Shown here: piece by piece, positions 9,044 to 17,352 of the stretch
Layout: the number at the start of each line of letters is the position of its first letter
Numbering within the stretch: the first letter of the stretch is position 1
Assembly: GCA_018654745.1 (NCBI GenBank)
Contig: JABILA010000116.1
Span: 17,933 to 81,932 of the forward strand
From: Alphaproteobacteria bacterium
Lineage (GTDB): Bacteria > Pseudomonadota > Alphaproteobacteria > UBA2966
Length of the DNA stretch: 64,000 nucleotides
Direction of reading: 5' to 3'
The notes under the pieces: model-generated
What the model was told of the DNA's origin: nothing
Seen by the model: the letters and a program-made list of their open reading frames with translations, nothing else
Databases searched by the model: none
Position numbers and translations under genes: made by a program

Positions 9044-10092
9044 CACAAGGTCTCCGTCACTTTTTTCAAGTGACGCGGTGTGTCGGGATCAAGTCCCCGG
9101 GCGGCAGCAACCTTGTCAGCAAGGCGATAAAAACTCTGGATCATGGCCAGCGGAGCGACGGCTGGATGCATGTCAGCGACAACGGGTAACCGACCCGGTG
9201 CAGCGTCCCCTTCTTCTGCAACAAAAAGATCGGCACCTTTTTCACGTAACGCTGTCGCCAGTTCAACGATGCCGGGGCGGGTGCCGTCATTCTGGCTGAA
9301 CATCAGGATCGGGAAGCCCATGCGTAACAAGGCCATGGGACCATGCGCCAGTTCTGCTGAACTAAAAGGTTCAGCATGAATCATCGAGGTTTCCTTGAAC
9401 TTCAAGGCGGCTTCCTGCGCCACACCATAGCCAAGGCCACGACCCAGGGTGAACATGTTGCGGGCCTCGGAAATTGTGTTGACGGCTTCGCTCCAGTCGA
9501 GATCAGCGGCTTTGGCCAACTGGTTTGGCAGGTGGGCAAGTGCGCCGGACAACTTTTCGTCGCGAGACCAGCAAGCCGTAATCTGTAGCAAGCCTGCCAG
9601 CGAGGCGATGAAAGACTTTGTGGCAGCAACACTGGTTTCCGGCCCGGCCTGAAGGCCAAGACAGACATCTGCAAGATCAGCCAGTGGTGATTTAGTGTCA
9701 TTGACCAGGGCTACAATCATGGCACCTGCATCACGCGCGGCTTCCGTGCTTTTCAGCAAATCAGGGCTGCGGCCGGATTGGGAGATCGCCACAAACAACG
9801 CACCCTTCAGGCGGGGTTGCGTGTGGTAGACCGAACTGACGGACGGCGCAAACGAGGAAACCGGTATGCCAAGCTGGGTTTCAAACAGGTATTTGCCATA
9901 AGTCGCGGCATGATCCGAAGATCCTCTGGCGCAGGTGACAATAACCGGCGGCTGCAGTTTTTCCAGGCGTTTTCCCAGTTCCAGACAGGCGGACATGTTT
10001 GTGTCCAGCAGGCGGGCAACAGCGGCCGGGGCCTCGCCGGTTTCAAAGGCCATCTGGCTGCCGGAACGGTGCGGGGCGGTATCTGACGTCAT
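9043..10092 (-). CDS. SIS-domain glucosamine-6-phosphate deaminase (NagB-II type)
   Basis: A 349-residue protein of two SIS domains, resembling the isomerase half of GlmS without the glutaminase part. Motifs are C-A-R-G-S-S-D-H-A (about residues 54-62), I-S-Q-S-G-R-S-P-D, and A-E-L-A-H-G-P-M in the second domain; the C-terminal P-D-T-P-R-H-L-x-K resembles the GlmS tail. In amino-sugar operons such proteins (NagB-II) turn GlcN-6-P into fructose-6-P and ammonia, replacing classical NagB, which is absent here. It overlaps the GntR gene by 4 bases and nagA by one. An AgaS-like sugar isomerase is the alternative; the nagA context favours NagB-II. Confidence 0.87.
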   Translation of the reverse strand: MTSDTAPHRSGSQMAFETGEAPAAVARLLDTNMSACLELGKRLEKLQPPVIVTCARGSSDHAATYGKYLFETQLGIPVSSFAPSVSSVYHTQPRLKGALFVAISQSGRSPDLLKSTEAARDAGAMIVALVNDTKSPLADLADVCLGLQAGPETSVAATKSFIASLAGLLQITACWSRDEKLSGALAHLPNQLAKAADLDWSEAVNTISEARNMFTLGRGLGYGVAQEAALKFKETSMIHAEPFSSAELAHGPMALLRMGFPILMFSQNDGTRPGIVELATALREKGADLFVAEEGDAAPGRLPVVADMHPAVAPLAMIQSFYRLADKVAAARGLDPDTPRHLKKVTETL

Positions 10093-10862
10093 AATTGTAA
10101 CTCTGCAACAAAATCGTAGGAATCGCCCCGGTAATGGGAACGCACCAGTTCAACGGAAGCGCCATCCGCAAGGAAGGACCGTCGTTCAATATAGAGACAG
10201 GCGCTTCCAGGCTGCACACCCAGCAGGGTGGCATGTTCGGGACTGAACAGCTCGGCGCGCAAGCGCTGCAAGGCGCGAACCGGGCGACAGCCGTTTTCGT
10301 CCAGCGCCGCATAGAGAGACTGGTCCACAGCTTGTGGGTCGGGTAAATATTTGTGCGGCAGGGTCGCGTGTTCCAGGCACATGGGACGGTTGTCCGCAAA
10401 GCGCAACCGATAGAGCCGACTGACCTTTGATCCCGGCGACAGGTTCAGGGCCAGGGCTTCGTCCGGGCTGGCTGTGGTCACAGACCGGTTCAGCCACTGT
10501 ACCGTTGGTGTCATGCCGCGCGCCGTCATGTCTTCGGTATAGCCGGTTAATTGCGAAAGGGGTTGTTCCACACGCGGGGTCACAAAAGTACCGGCCCCCT
10601 GGCGCTGGCTTAGCAGACCTTCATCCGCCAATTCCTGAACCGCACGGCGAACCGTGATCCGGGATACGCCCAGCATGGTCGCCAGATCGCGTTCGCTGGG
10701 CAGGGCATCTTCCTGGCCGATGGCACCGGTATCAATGGCGTGGCGAATGCCGCGCTGCAGACGGCGATACAGAGGCAGCCCCTGGGCACCATCAAACTCG
10801 ACAGCCTGGCGAACAGCGTCGACAAAACCACTTTTCGACATTGTTGGTGAGGAAGTTGTCAT
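10089..10862 (-). CDS. GntR/HutC family regulator of the amino-sugar locus
   Basis: A 257-residue regulator: N-terminal winged helix of the GntR type (P-L-Y-R-R-L-Q-R-G-I-R then L-P-S-E-R-D-L-A-T-M-L-G-V-S-R-I-T-V-R-R-A) and a C-terminal UTRA ligand-binding domain (L-Y-R-L-R-F-A-D-N-R-P-M, E-H-A-T-L-P). This architecture matches NagR/DasR/NagQ regulators that sense GlcN-6-P or GlcNAc-6-P. It overlaps both neighbours by 4 bases. Candidate operators are the two TGGT-N7-TGGT direct repeats in the divergent promoter region at 11876-11890 and 12041-12055. Ligand and operators are inference. Confidence 0.9.
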   Translation of the reverse strand: MTTSSPTMSKSGFVDAVRQAVEFDGAQGLPLYRRLQRGIRHAIDTGAIGQEDALPSERDLATMLGVSRITVRRAVQELADEGLLSQRQGAGTFVTPRVEQPLSQLTGYTEDMTARGMTPTVQWLNRSVTTASPDEALALNLSPGSKVSRLYRLRFADNRPMCLEHATLPHKYLPDPQAVDQSLYAALDENGCRPVRALQRLRAELFSPEHATLLGVQPGSACLYIERRSFLADGASVELVRSHYRGDSYDFVAELQL

Positions 10863-11773
10863 TGTGAACTACCCAGCGGCTCAGTTGTCCCGACCGGTTT
10901 TCTTTTCGCCAATGTGTTTCGGGCCATCAACAAGGCACCGTCCAGAGAGTCGCCAAGGCGAGGTCCGAGAATATCCTGTACATCATTTTTCAGCCAGGGT
11001 TTGACCGGCTCGGCAATGCCGCCAATCAGACAGACGGATTTGGCGCCGCGCCTGGCCAGCGCACGTATGTATTCCGCAAGGTCATCCGCCGTAGCCTGTA
11101 TTAATTCATGGGCCGCTGCATCGCCTTCGCGGGCAAAGTCAAAAATGCGTGGCACGAATTTGCCATAATCTCCGGGTTTCGCGGTCTCGGCCCAGATGAT
11201 CATTTCTTCCGGCGAGCGATCAAATTCATCCATGATCCAGATGCTCATCGGGGTTTGGGTCCTGACGTTATCTTGGGCCAGTAACGCATATCTCAAGGCA
11301 GCCCGGCCAAGATGCGCACCGCTGCCCTGGTCTGACACCAAAAACCCCCAGCCACCAAAACTTGTGAATTCGCCTTTGTTGATCATGGCAGCACAGCTGC
11401 CTGTACCGGCGATCAAAACACCGCCATCCTTGCCTCCATTGGCACCAAGGCAGGCGACATAGGCATCGGTATGGGCCGTAAAGCCCGCAAATCTGTGCGG
11501 GATTTCAGACAATCGTTTTTGTTCGCGCTGCAAGGAAAGTCCTGCCAGTCCGGCCCCGACATGAACTTCGATAACCCTGTCCTGAGGCAACCCGGCGATT
11601 TCCAGAACCTTGTTCGTGGCCAGATTGATTTCGGCCATGGCCCGTTCGCTGCCAAGCAACGTGTTGGCGGCTCCTGTTGTCGCCTCCGCCAGAACATGAC
11701 CCGCGGCATCGCAAAGCCGTGCCTTGCAAGCTGTGCCGCCGCCGTCAATGCCGAGGAAGAGAGGGTCGGTCAT
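10859..11773 (-). CDS. BadF-type N-acetylglucosamine/N-acetylmuramate kinase
   Basis: A 304-residue ASKHA-fold kinase of the BadF/BadG group. It opens with G-I-D-G-G-G-T-x-C-K-A (phosphate-1 loop), then has L-I-A-G-T-G-S-C-A (phosphate-2 loop), G-G-W-G-F-L-V-S-D-Q-G-S-G and a C-terminal G-G-I-A adenosine loop. Members of this group phosphorylate GlcNAc, GlcN or MurNAc at O-6. As first gene of the leftward operon, opposite murQ and an ABC sugar importer, it is the likely enzyme that phosphorylates the incoming free amino sugar, since no PTS component is present. Whether it prefers GlcNAc, MurNAc or both (as clostridial MurK does) cannot be told from sequence. Confidence 0.85.
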   Translation of the reverse strand: MTDPLFLGIDGGGTACKARLCDAAGHVLAEATTGAANTLLGSERAMAEINLATNKVLEIAGLPQDRVIEVHVGAGLAGLSLQREQKRLSEIPHRFAGFTAHTDAYVACLGANGGKDGGVLIAGTGSCAAMINKGEFTSFGGWGFLVSDQGSGAHLGRAALRYALLAQDNVRTQTPMSIWIMDEFDRSPEEMIIWAETAKPGDYGKFVPRIFDFAREGDAAAHELIQATADDLAEYIRALARRGAKSVCLIGGIAEPVKPWLKNDVQDILGPRLGDSLDGALLMARNTLAKRKPVGTTEPLGSSQ

Positions 11774-11875
11774 GAAGTTCAGGTCCGGTTCCGTTTTCCG
11801 GCCCCTGTCAGGGCCTGTGTCAAAATCAAAAGCTGGGCAAATTTGATGCCTGTTTGTCGTTTGGGAATATTCAAT

Positions 11876-11890
11876 ACCATTTTATGACCA
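11876..11890 (-). promoter_or_regulatory. candidate operator A (TGGT-N7-TGGT)
   Basis: On the minus strand the site reads TGGT, seven bases, TGGT(AT), pointing toward the kinase gene about 100 bases away. The same half-site and 11-bp period occurs on the plus strand just before murQ. A separate perfect inverted repeat, CCAATTT-N7-AAATTGG, overlaps it at 11888-11908. A GntR-family regulator gene lies in the operon, so these are candidate binding sites; binding is inferred. Confidence 0.42.
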
Positions 11891-11908
11891 ATTTCAATCA
11901 AAAATTGG
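11888..11908. promoter_or_regulatory. perfect inverted repeat in the divergent promoter region
   Basis: CCAATTT at 11888-11894 and AAATTGG at 11902-11908 are perfect inverted arms with 7 bases between. The element lies in an AT-rich 282-base gap between the two divergent amino-sugar operons. It could be an operator for the operon's GntR regulator or for another dimeric regulator; no poly-T tail suggests a terminator. Confidence 0.4.
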
Positions 11909-12040
11909 ATATTGATAAAATAAGTAATATTTTAAAAAAAGTTTTTCTTAAATTTCAAATAGATAGCAGTGAAAAACATTGAAATACTGCGGTAAATGCC
12001 ACGAGTACAGAAAAAATGGTTTAAGTTTGCTAAAAATATG

Positions 12041-12055
12041 TGGTATTAGATTGGT
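12041..12055 (+). promoter_or_regulatory. candidate operator B (TGGT-N7-TGGT) abutting the murQ start
   Basis: TGGT at 12041 and 12052 form a direct repeat with 11-bp period, ending one base before the murQ ATG. A possible promoter, TTAAGT (12021) and TATTAG (12044) with 17-base spacing, would start RNA almost at the ATG, giving a leaderless message; no Shine-Dalgarno sequence is visible. Promoter and operator function are both inferred from position. Confidence 0.42.
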
Positions 12056-13009
12056 ATGCAAAATGCCAAGGACATCATTCAAGTGGTTCCATCTTCCGGG
12101 GAAGCTTCGCTGGCTTCGACGGAAGAGGTCAGTGCACGCTATGCCGGTTTTGATACCTGGCACAGTGAAGCTGCGCTGGATGCCTTGTGGCAGGGACAGG
12201 CCACGGCAGTGGATGCTGTGCGTCCGGCTATACCGGCCCTGGCGAAGGCCGCAGAAGATGTGGCAGCCAAATTGGTATCGGGGGCAGGCAGGCTTGTCTA
12301 TACCGGGGCTGGCTCATCCGGATTGCTGGCCATGCAGGATGGCATGGAGATGACGCAGACATTCAGTTGGCCTGTGGAACGGCTGGTCTTTCTGATGGCG
12401 GGTGGCGATGCTGCCCGACTACAGCAAATCGGCCTGGAAGAAGATGATGCCGCTGCCGCAGTTGCGGATGCAAACCGTGTGGCCTTTACAGCACAAGACG
12501 TTGTTGTCGCCGTTGCGGCCAGTGGCTCCACACCCTACACACTTGCCATCGTCAATGAGGCCCGCAGTGCTGGTGCCCTGACGATCGCGATTACCAACAA
12601 CGAACAAACGCCGCTGGCGGCTGCCGCTGATCATGAAATCATGTTGGCGTCGGGGCCGGAAGTTATCGCCGGATCTACACGTCTGGGCGCTGGAACAGCC
12701 CAGAAGGCGGCCCTTGGCATGTTGTCGACCCTGGTCATGACGCGGCTTGGGCATGTGGTCGATGGCTACATGGTCAGCGTTGTTGCTGACAATAAGAAAC
12801 TTGTGGAACGGGCCATCAGGATGGTCGGCGATATCGCCGGTGTTGCTGAAAATGTAGCCCGCGACGCACTGGATACCTGTGACGGCCAGGTCAAGAATGC
12901 CGTGCTTGTTGCCAGGGGCATGTCCGCAGAGGAAGCGGCAGGTGCACTGGAAGGAGCGGGGGGGAATCTTCGCGCCGTTCTTAATTCGAGACCAAAAGAG
13001 AAAAGCTGA
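12056..13009 (+). CDS. murQ: N-acetylmuramic acid 6-phosphate etherase
   Basis: MurQ cleaves the lactyl ether of MurNAc-6-P, giving GlcNAc-6-P for NagA. The 317-residue protein carries a SIS domain with Y-T-G-A-G-S-S-G-L-L (usually G-A-G-T-S-G-R-L), A-V-A-A-S-G-S-T-P-Y, and the diagnostic block G-P-E-V-I-A-G-S-T-R-L-x-A-G-T-A-Q-K followed by L-S-T-L-V-M-T-R-L-G. The departure in the first glycine loop (S-S-G-L instead of T-S-G-R) and G-M-E-M-T in place of the usual A-A-E-C-P-P are unusual, so a related substrate is possible. It heads the rightward operon with a sugar ABC importer. The start lacks a ribosome binding site and may be leaderless. Confidence 0.85.
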   Translation: MQNAKDIIQVVPSSGEASLASTEEVSARYAGFDTWHSEAALDALWQGQATAVDAVRPAIPALAKAAEDVAAKLVSGAGRLVYTGAGSSGLLAMQDGMEMTQTFSWPVERLVFLMAGGDAARLQQIGLEEDDAAAAVADANRVAFTAQDVVVAVAASGSTPYTLAIVNEARSAGALTIAITNNEQTPLAAAADHEIMLASGPEVIAGSTRLGAGTAQKAALGMLSTLVMTRLGHVVDGYMVSVVADNKKLVERAIRMVGDIAGVAENVARDALDTCDGQVKNAVLVARGMSAEEAAGALEGAGGNLRAVLNSRPKEKS

Positions 13010-13040
13010 AAAAACCAACTCAACTGGAGAGGAAGATACA

Positions 13041-14318
13041 ATGACTTCTATAACAGGCTTTGCCCGTAAAGGGCTGATGCTGGCAGCGGTTGCCGGTGTT
13101 GCCACAAGCATGCTGGCATCGGCACCGGTGGCTGCCGGTACGCTGAAAATCGAGAGCTGGCGTAACGATGATTTGCAAATCTGGATGGACAAGATCATCC
13201 CGGCTTTCAACAAAATGCACGCCGACATCAAGGTCGTTTTCGACCCCATGCCGCCTGCAGATTACAACTCGGCCATTAACACCAAGCTTGCTGGTGGCAC
13301 CTCCGGTGATCTGGTGACCTGTCGTCCGTTTGATGCCTCGCTGGCACTCTACAAGCAAGGCCATCTGACCTCGGTCAACAACATCAAGGGCATGGAGAAT
13401 TTCTCCAGCGTTGCCAAAAGCGCCTGGACTACAGATGACGGCAAAGTCACTTTCTGTGTGCCGATGGCATCCGTGATCCACGGCTTTATCTACAACAAGG
13501 AAATCTTTGCAGAACTGGGTCTGTCTGTACCGAAGACCGAAGCCGAATTCATGGCTGTTGTGAAGGCTGTAAAAGCCAAAAGCAAATATACACCCATCGC
13601 GCTGGGTTCTTCCGATCAGTGGGAAGCTGCCACAATGGGTTTCCAGAACATCGGTCCGAACTACTGGAAGGGTGAAGCCGGTCGTCAGGCTTTGATCGAT
13701 GGTAGTGCCAAATATACCGATGCCGCCTACGTCAACACCTGGAAAGCTTTGGCCGCCTGGGCCCCGTATATGGGTAAAGGCTACAAGGCGCAAAAATATC
13801 CTGACACACAGAACCTGTTCTCGCTGGGTCGCGCGGCGATTTATCCTGCCGGTTCATGGGATATCAATACCTTCAACGGCCAGGCTGACTTCAAGTTCGG
13901 TGCCTTCCCGCCTCCCACACCGGCTGGTCAGTCTGATTGTTACATCAGCGATCACACCGACATTGGTCTGGGCATCAACGCGCACAGCAAAAACATGAAA
14001 GACGCCGAAGTCTTCATGAGCTGGGTTGCATCTGCCGAGTTCGCAGAACTCTATGCCAATGCGTTGCCTGGCTTCTTCCCGCTGTCCAACCACAAGGTCA
14101 GTCTGAAGGATCCGGTTGCCCAGGAATTTGTTAACTGGCGCGGCAAATGCAAATCCACGATCCGGAACTCTTATCAGATCCTGTCCCGTGGCAAGCCAAA
14201 CCTGGAAAACACCCTGTGGAATGTTTCCGCTCAGGTGCTGAACGGTTCCATGACTCCTGCCCAGGCAGCTGCCGAAGCAGAAAAAGGTCTGAAAGGCTGG
14301 TACAAGCCGCACCAATAG
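13041..14318 (+). CDS. sugar ABC transporter substrate-binding protein
   Basis: A 425-residue family 1 extracellular solute-binding protein. Residues 1-33 form a signal peptide ending A-A-G; the mature part starts T-L-K-I-E-S-W-R and contains family segments such as A-I-Y-P-A-G-S-W-D-I. The ATG at 13041 has GGAGAGGAAG ahead; a longer in-frame reading would run back into murQ and lacks homology. It lies 31 bases behind murQ and is followed by a hairpin and then two permease genes and an ATPase gene. It should bind the amino sugar imported for the locus (MurNAc, GlcNAc or a disaccharide). Ligand is inferred from context only. Confidence 0.93.
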   Translation: MTSITGFARKGLMLAAVAGVATSMLASAPVAAGTLKIESWRNDDLQIWMDKIIPAFNKMHADIKVVFDPMPPADYNSAINTKLAGGTSGDLVTCRPFDASLALYKQGHLTSVNNIKGMENFSSVAKSAWTTDDGKVTFCVPMASVIHGFIYNKEIFAELGLSVPKTEAEFMAVVKAVKAKSKYTPIALGSSDQWEAATMGFQNIGPNYWKGEAGRQALIDGSAKYTDAAYVNTWKALAAWAPYMGKGYKAQKYPDTQNLFSLGRAAIYPAGSWDINTFNGQADFKFGAFPPPTPAGQSDCYISDHTDIGLGINAHSKNMKDAEVFMSWVASAEFAELYANALPGFFPLSNHKVSLKDPVAQEFVNWRGKCKSTIRNSYQILSRGKPNLENTLWNVSAQVLNGSMTPAQAAAEAEKGLKGWYKPHQ

Positions 14319-14346
14319 GGGCGATTTGACCAACTGATCAAAATGA

Positions 14347-14392
14347 GATCCGGGCAGGCTGTCCTCCCTGTCAGCCCGCCCGGATCGATTTT
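14347..14392 (+). terminator. attenuator-like hairpin between binding-protein and permease genes
   Basis: Bases 14347-14361 and 14372-14386 pair as a 15-bp stem with one mismatch and a 10-base loop, followed by GATTTTTG. It begins 28 bases after the binding-protein stop. Such partial terminators let a binding protein be made in excess over the membrane components; here that function is inferred from position and structure. Confidence 0.72.
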
Positions 14393-14454
14393 TGAAACAA
14401 CGACTTTCGATACTTGAATTCAAACGATCCGTAACCTCCGCCGGGGACATGATC

Positions 14455-15387
14455 ATGCCAGGCTTCGCCAAATCAGGTAAACGTTTTCCGACCCATATCG
14501 TGGTGTTTCTGGCACCGGCGGTGATCGTCTATACCTTGTTCATGATCTATCCCTTGCTGGATAGTCTGCGCGTCAGTTTCTATACGCCCGACGATACCGG
14601 TGCCCTGAGCTTTGTGGGCCTGGGCAATTACGAAACCCTGTTTTTCGACGAGAACTGGTCGAAAGGTTTCTGGAACGCCTTATCCAATAACTTTATTCTT
14701 TTTGCCATTCACATGCTGGTGCAAAACCCAATCGGGTTATTGCTGGCGGCCTTGCTGAGTTTGCCGACCGTACGCGGGCGCAACATCTATCGCACGGCCA
14801 TGTTTCTGCCCACCATGATGTCGGTGGTGATCATCGGCTTTGTCTGGCAGTTGATCTTGAACCCGCTTTGGGGTGTGGCCGAAACCTTGCTGGATATCAT
14901 CGGCATGGTGGATTATTTCCAACCCTGGCTGGGCCAGGAAAGCACGGCCCTGGTGACGATTTCGCTGATTTCCGTCTGGCAGTTCGTGGGCATTCCCATG
15001 ATGCTGATTTACGCCGCCTTGCTGAACATCCCGGAAGAACTGACCGAAGCCGCCATCATCGACGGGGCCAATCACTGGCAGGTGTTCTGGCGCATCAAGT
15101 TCCCTCTGATCCTGCCGACCCTGGGCATTGTCTCGATCCTGACATTCGTTGCCAACTTCAATGCCTTTGATCTGATCTACGCGATCAAAGGCGGGCTGGC
15201 GGGGCCGAACTTTGCGACCGATATCATGGGCACGTTTTTCTACCGCGTCTTGTTTGGCTTCCAGTTGCAGATGGGCAGCAACGGCATGGGGGCCACGGTG
15301 GCTGCCATGATGTTCCTGATCATCCTGACCGGCGTCATCATCTTCTTCTTTGCTGTGCAGCGCCGCTTGCTGCGCCATTCGTTCTAG
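14455..15387 (+). CDS. sugar ABC transporter permease (MalF/UgpA type)
   Basis: A 310-residue inner-membrane permease with about six transmembrane segments, the first at F-L-A-P-A-V-I-V-Y-T-L-F. The EAA cytoplasmic loop is visible as E-E-L-T-E-A-A-I-I-D-G-A-N. The start is ambiguous: I chose the ATG at 14455, with GGGGA seven bases ahead; ATG 14449 and TTG 14392 are in frame, but the last lies within the hairpin. It pairs with the next permease (12-base gap) and the MalK-like ATPase downstream. Confidence 0.92.
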   Translation: MPGFAKSGKRFPTHIVVFLAPAVIVYTLFMIYPLLDSLRVSFYTPDDTGALSFVGLGNYETLFFDENWSKGFWNALSNNFILFAIHMLVQNPIGLLLAALLSLPTVRGRNIYRTAMFLPTMMSVVIIGFVWQLILNPLWGVAETLLDIIGMVDYFQPWLGQESTALVTISLISVWQFVGIPMMLIYAALLNIPEELTEAAIIDGANHWQVFWRIKFPLILPTLGIVSILTFVANFNAFDLIYAIKGGLAGPNFATDIMGTFFYRVLFGFQLQMGSNGMGATVAAMMFLIILTGVIIFFFAVQRRLLRHSF

Positions 15388-15399
15388 GGGGGGCGGGAA

Positions 15400-16245
15400 A
15401 TGTCGAGCAAACCACTTGTGCAGAAATCCCTGTCCGCCACCCTGGTGCATGGCATTTTGATTTGTTATTCAATTTTGGCCCTGTGGCCGATCTTTCTGGT
15501 ACTGATCAATTCCTTCAAGTCCCGTAAGGGCATCTTTAACGATCCCATGGCTTTGCCCAGCGCCGAAACCTTCAGCACCATTGGTTTTGACAAGGTGCTG
15601 GGGCGTTCAAACTTCGACGTTTATTTCTTCAATTCCATCACAGTGACTGTGCTGACCCTGGGCATCACCCTGTTGATCGGGGCCATGGCAGCCTGGGCCC
15701 TCGCTGGATACAAATACAAGCTTAATACCTTGCTGGCTTTTTATCTGGCCATTGGCATCATGGTGCCGATCCGGCTGGGCACTGTCAGTATCCTGAAGCT
15801 GGTTGTCGCGATGGGGTTGATGAATACCCTGACCGCCCTGGTGCTTGTTTACATCGCCATGAGCCTGCCGCTGACGATCTTCATTCTCAGCGAATTCATG
15901 CAACAAATTCCCAACGATCTGAAAGAAGCGGCACGCTGTGATGGCGTCTCTGAATATCGTATTTTCTTCCAGATCATTCTACCCCTGACGCGGCCTGCCA
16001 TTGCCACCGTTGGTGTCTTTACGATGGTGCCGGTGTGGAACGACCTCTGGTTTCCGCTGATCCTGACGGCGGATGACAGTGTCCGTACCGTGACCCTCGG
16101 GGTGCAGCAGTTTGTTGGTCAATATGTCACGGACTGGAATTCGGTTCTGGCCTCGCTCACGCTGGCGATTGTGCCGGTCTTTATTCTCTACATCATTTTT
16201 TCCCGTCAACTGATCCGCGGTATTACCGCCGGTGCAGTCAAATAA
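15400..16245 (+). CDS. sugar ABC transporter permease (MalG/UgpE type)
   Basis: A 281-residue permease of the MalG class with six predicted transmembrane segments and an EAA loop, D-L-K-E-A-A-R-C-D-G-V-S, near residue 170. A G-rich Shine-Dalgarno (GGGCGGG) precedes the ATG. It is the second membrane half of the amino-sugar importer and lies between the first permease and the ATPase gene (27-base gap). Confidence 0.93.
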   Translation: MSSKPLVQKSLSATLVHGILICYSILALWPIFLVLINSFKSRKGIFNDPMALPSAETFSTIGFDKVLGRSNFDVYFFNSITVTVLTLGITLLIGAMAAWALAGYKYKLNTLLAFYLAIGIMVPIRLGTVSILKLVVAMGLMNTLTALVLVYIAMSLPLTIFILSEFMQQIPNDLKEAARCDGVSEYRIFFQIILPLTRPAIATVGVFTMVPVWNDLWFPLILTADDSVRTVTLGVQQFVGQYVTDWNSVLASLTLAIVPVFILYIIFSRQLIRGITAGAVK

Positions 16246-16272
16246 TTGCTGTGAAGTAAAAAGGTTTCCATC

Positions 16273-17352
16273 ATGGCCGATATGAAACTTGAAGGTGTCT
16301 ACAAATCCTACGGCGATGTAGAAGTTCTGCATGGCGTCGACATCGATATTACGGATGGTGAATTCGTTGTTTTTGTGGGGCCGTCGGGCTGCGGCAAATC
16401 AACCTTGTTGCGGATGATTGCCGGTCTGGAAGATATCAGTGGCGGCGACATCAGCATCAGTGGTGAACGCGTCAACGACAAACCTCCGGCTGATCGCGGC
16501 ATCGCCATGGTGTTCCAGTCCTACGCCCTGTATCCGCATATGTCGGTGCGCAAGAATATGGCTTTCGGGCTGTCCATTGCCAAATTGGGCAAGGCCGAAA
16601 TCAAGACCAGGGTGGACGCGGCGGCGGAGAAACTGCAGCTGACAGAACTGTTGCATCGCCGCCCGGCGCAACTTTCCGGTGGTCAGCGCCAGCGTGTAGC
16701 TATTGGCCGTGCCATCGTGCGCGAACCCCAGGTCTTTTTGTTTGATGAGCCGCTGTCGAACCTGGATGCGGCTTTACGCGTTAATACCCGCCTCGAAATC
16801 GCCAAGCTGCATCAGGATTTGCAAAATACAGTGATCTATGTGACCCACGATCAGGTCGAAGCCATGACCCTGGCCGACAAGATCGTGGTCATGAATGGTG
16901 GCAATGTCGAACAAATCGGCTCGCCCATGGATCTTTACCATCGTCCGGCCAACCTGTTCGTGGCAGGCTTTATTGGCTCCCCCAAAATGAATTTTTTACC
17001 GGGTACCGTGGTATCTGTTGACGGCAGCTCAATCGCCGTCCAGGTAGCAGGTAGTCTCAGTGGTACAGTCACTTTTGACCGCCCCGGCAACAGCTGTTCA
17101 TCCGGTGACAGTATTACCCTCGGTGTGCGTCCCGAACACCTCACGGCCGCTGGCAATGAGCTTTCCGGTGCCGTGGAAGTTGTCGAACGCCTCGGCGATG
17201 TCAGCTACATCTACCTGAATTTGGCAGATGGCGAACGCCTGGTGATCGCAGAATCCGGCACAACCGAAGTGGCACCCGGCGAAAAAATCGGCTGCAACCT
17301 TGATCCTGCCAGCCTGCATCTGTTTGACGCCGATGGGAAAGTCGTTAATTAG
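16273..17352 (+). CDS. sugar ABC transporter ATP-binding protein (MalK/UgpC type)
   Basis: A 359-residue ABC ATPase. Walker A is G-P-S-G-C-G-K-S-T (about 37-45), the signature L-S-G-G-Q-R-Q-R (about 134-141), Walker B F-L-F-D-E-P-L-S-N-L-D, and the switch His lies in Y-V-T-H-D-Q. A C-terminal OB/TOBE domain of about 120 residues (G-V-R-P-E-H-L) is typical of MalK-like ATPases that drive CUT1 importers. It completes the importer of the amino-sugar locus. Its stop overlaps the stop of the convergent FAH gene by 4 bases. Confidence 0.95.
   Translation: MADMKLEGVYKSYGDVEVLHGVDIDITDGEFVVFVGPSGCGKSTLLRMIAGLEDISGGDISISGERVNDKPPADRGIAMVFQSYALYPHMSVRKNMAFGLSIAKLGKAEIKTRVDAAAEKLQLTELLHRRPAQLSGGQRQRVAIGRAIVREPQVFLFDEPLSNLDAALRVNTRLEIAKLHQDLQNTVIYVTHDQVEAMTLADKIVVMNGGNVEQIGSPMDLYHRPANLFVAGFIGSPKMNFLPGTVVSVDGSSIAVQVAGSLSGTVTFDRPGNSCSSGDSITLGVRPEHLTAAGNELSGAVEVVERLGDVSYIYLNLADGERLVIAESGTTEVAPGEKIGCNLDPASLHLFDADGKVVN

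Noticed and set aside
12879..13040. An N-terminal extension of the sugar-binding protein reaching back into murQ
   Set aside because: A signal peptide and ribosome binding site mark ATG 13041 as the start; the extension overlaps murQ and has no homology.
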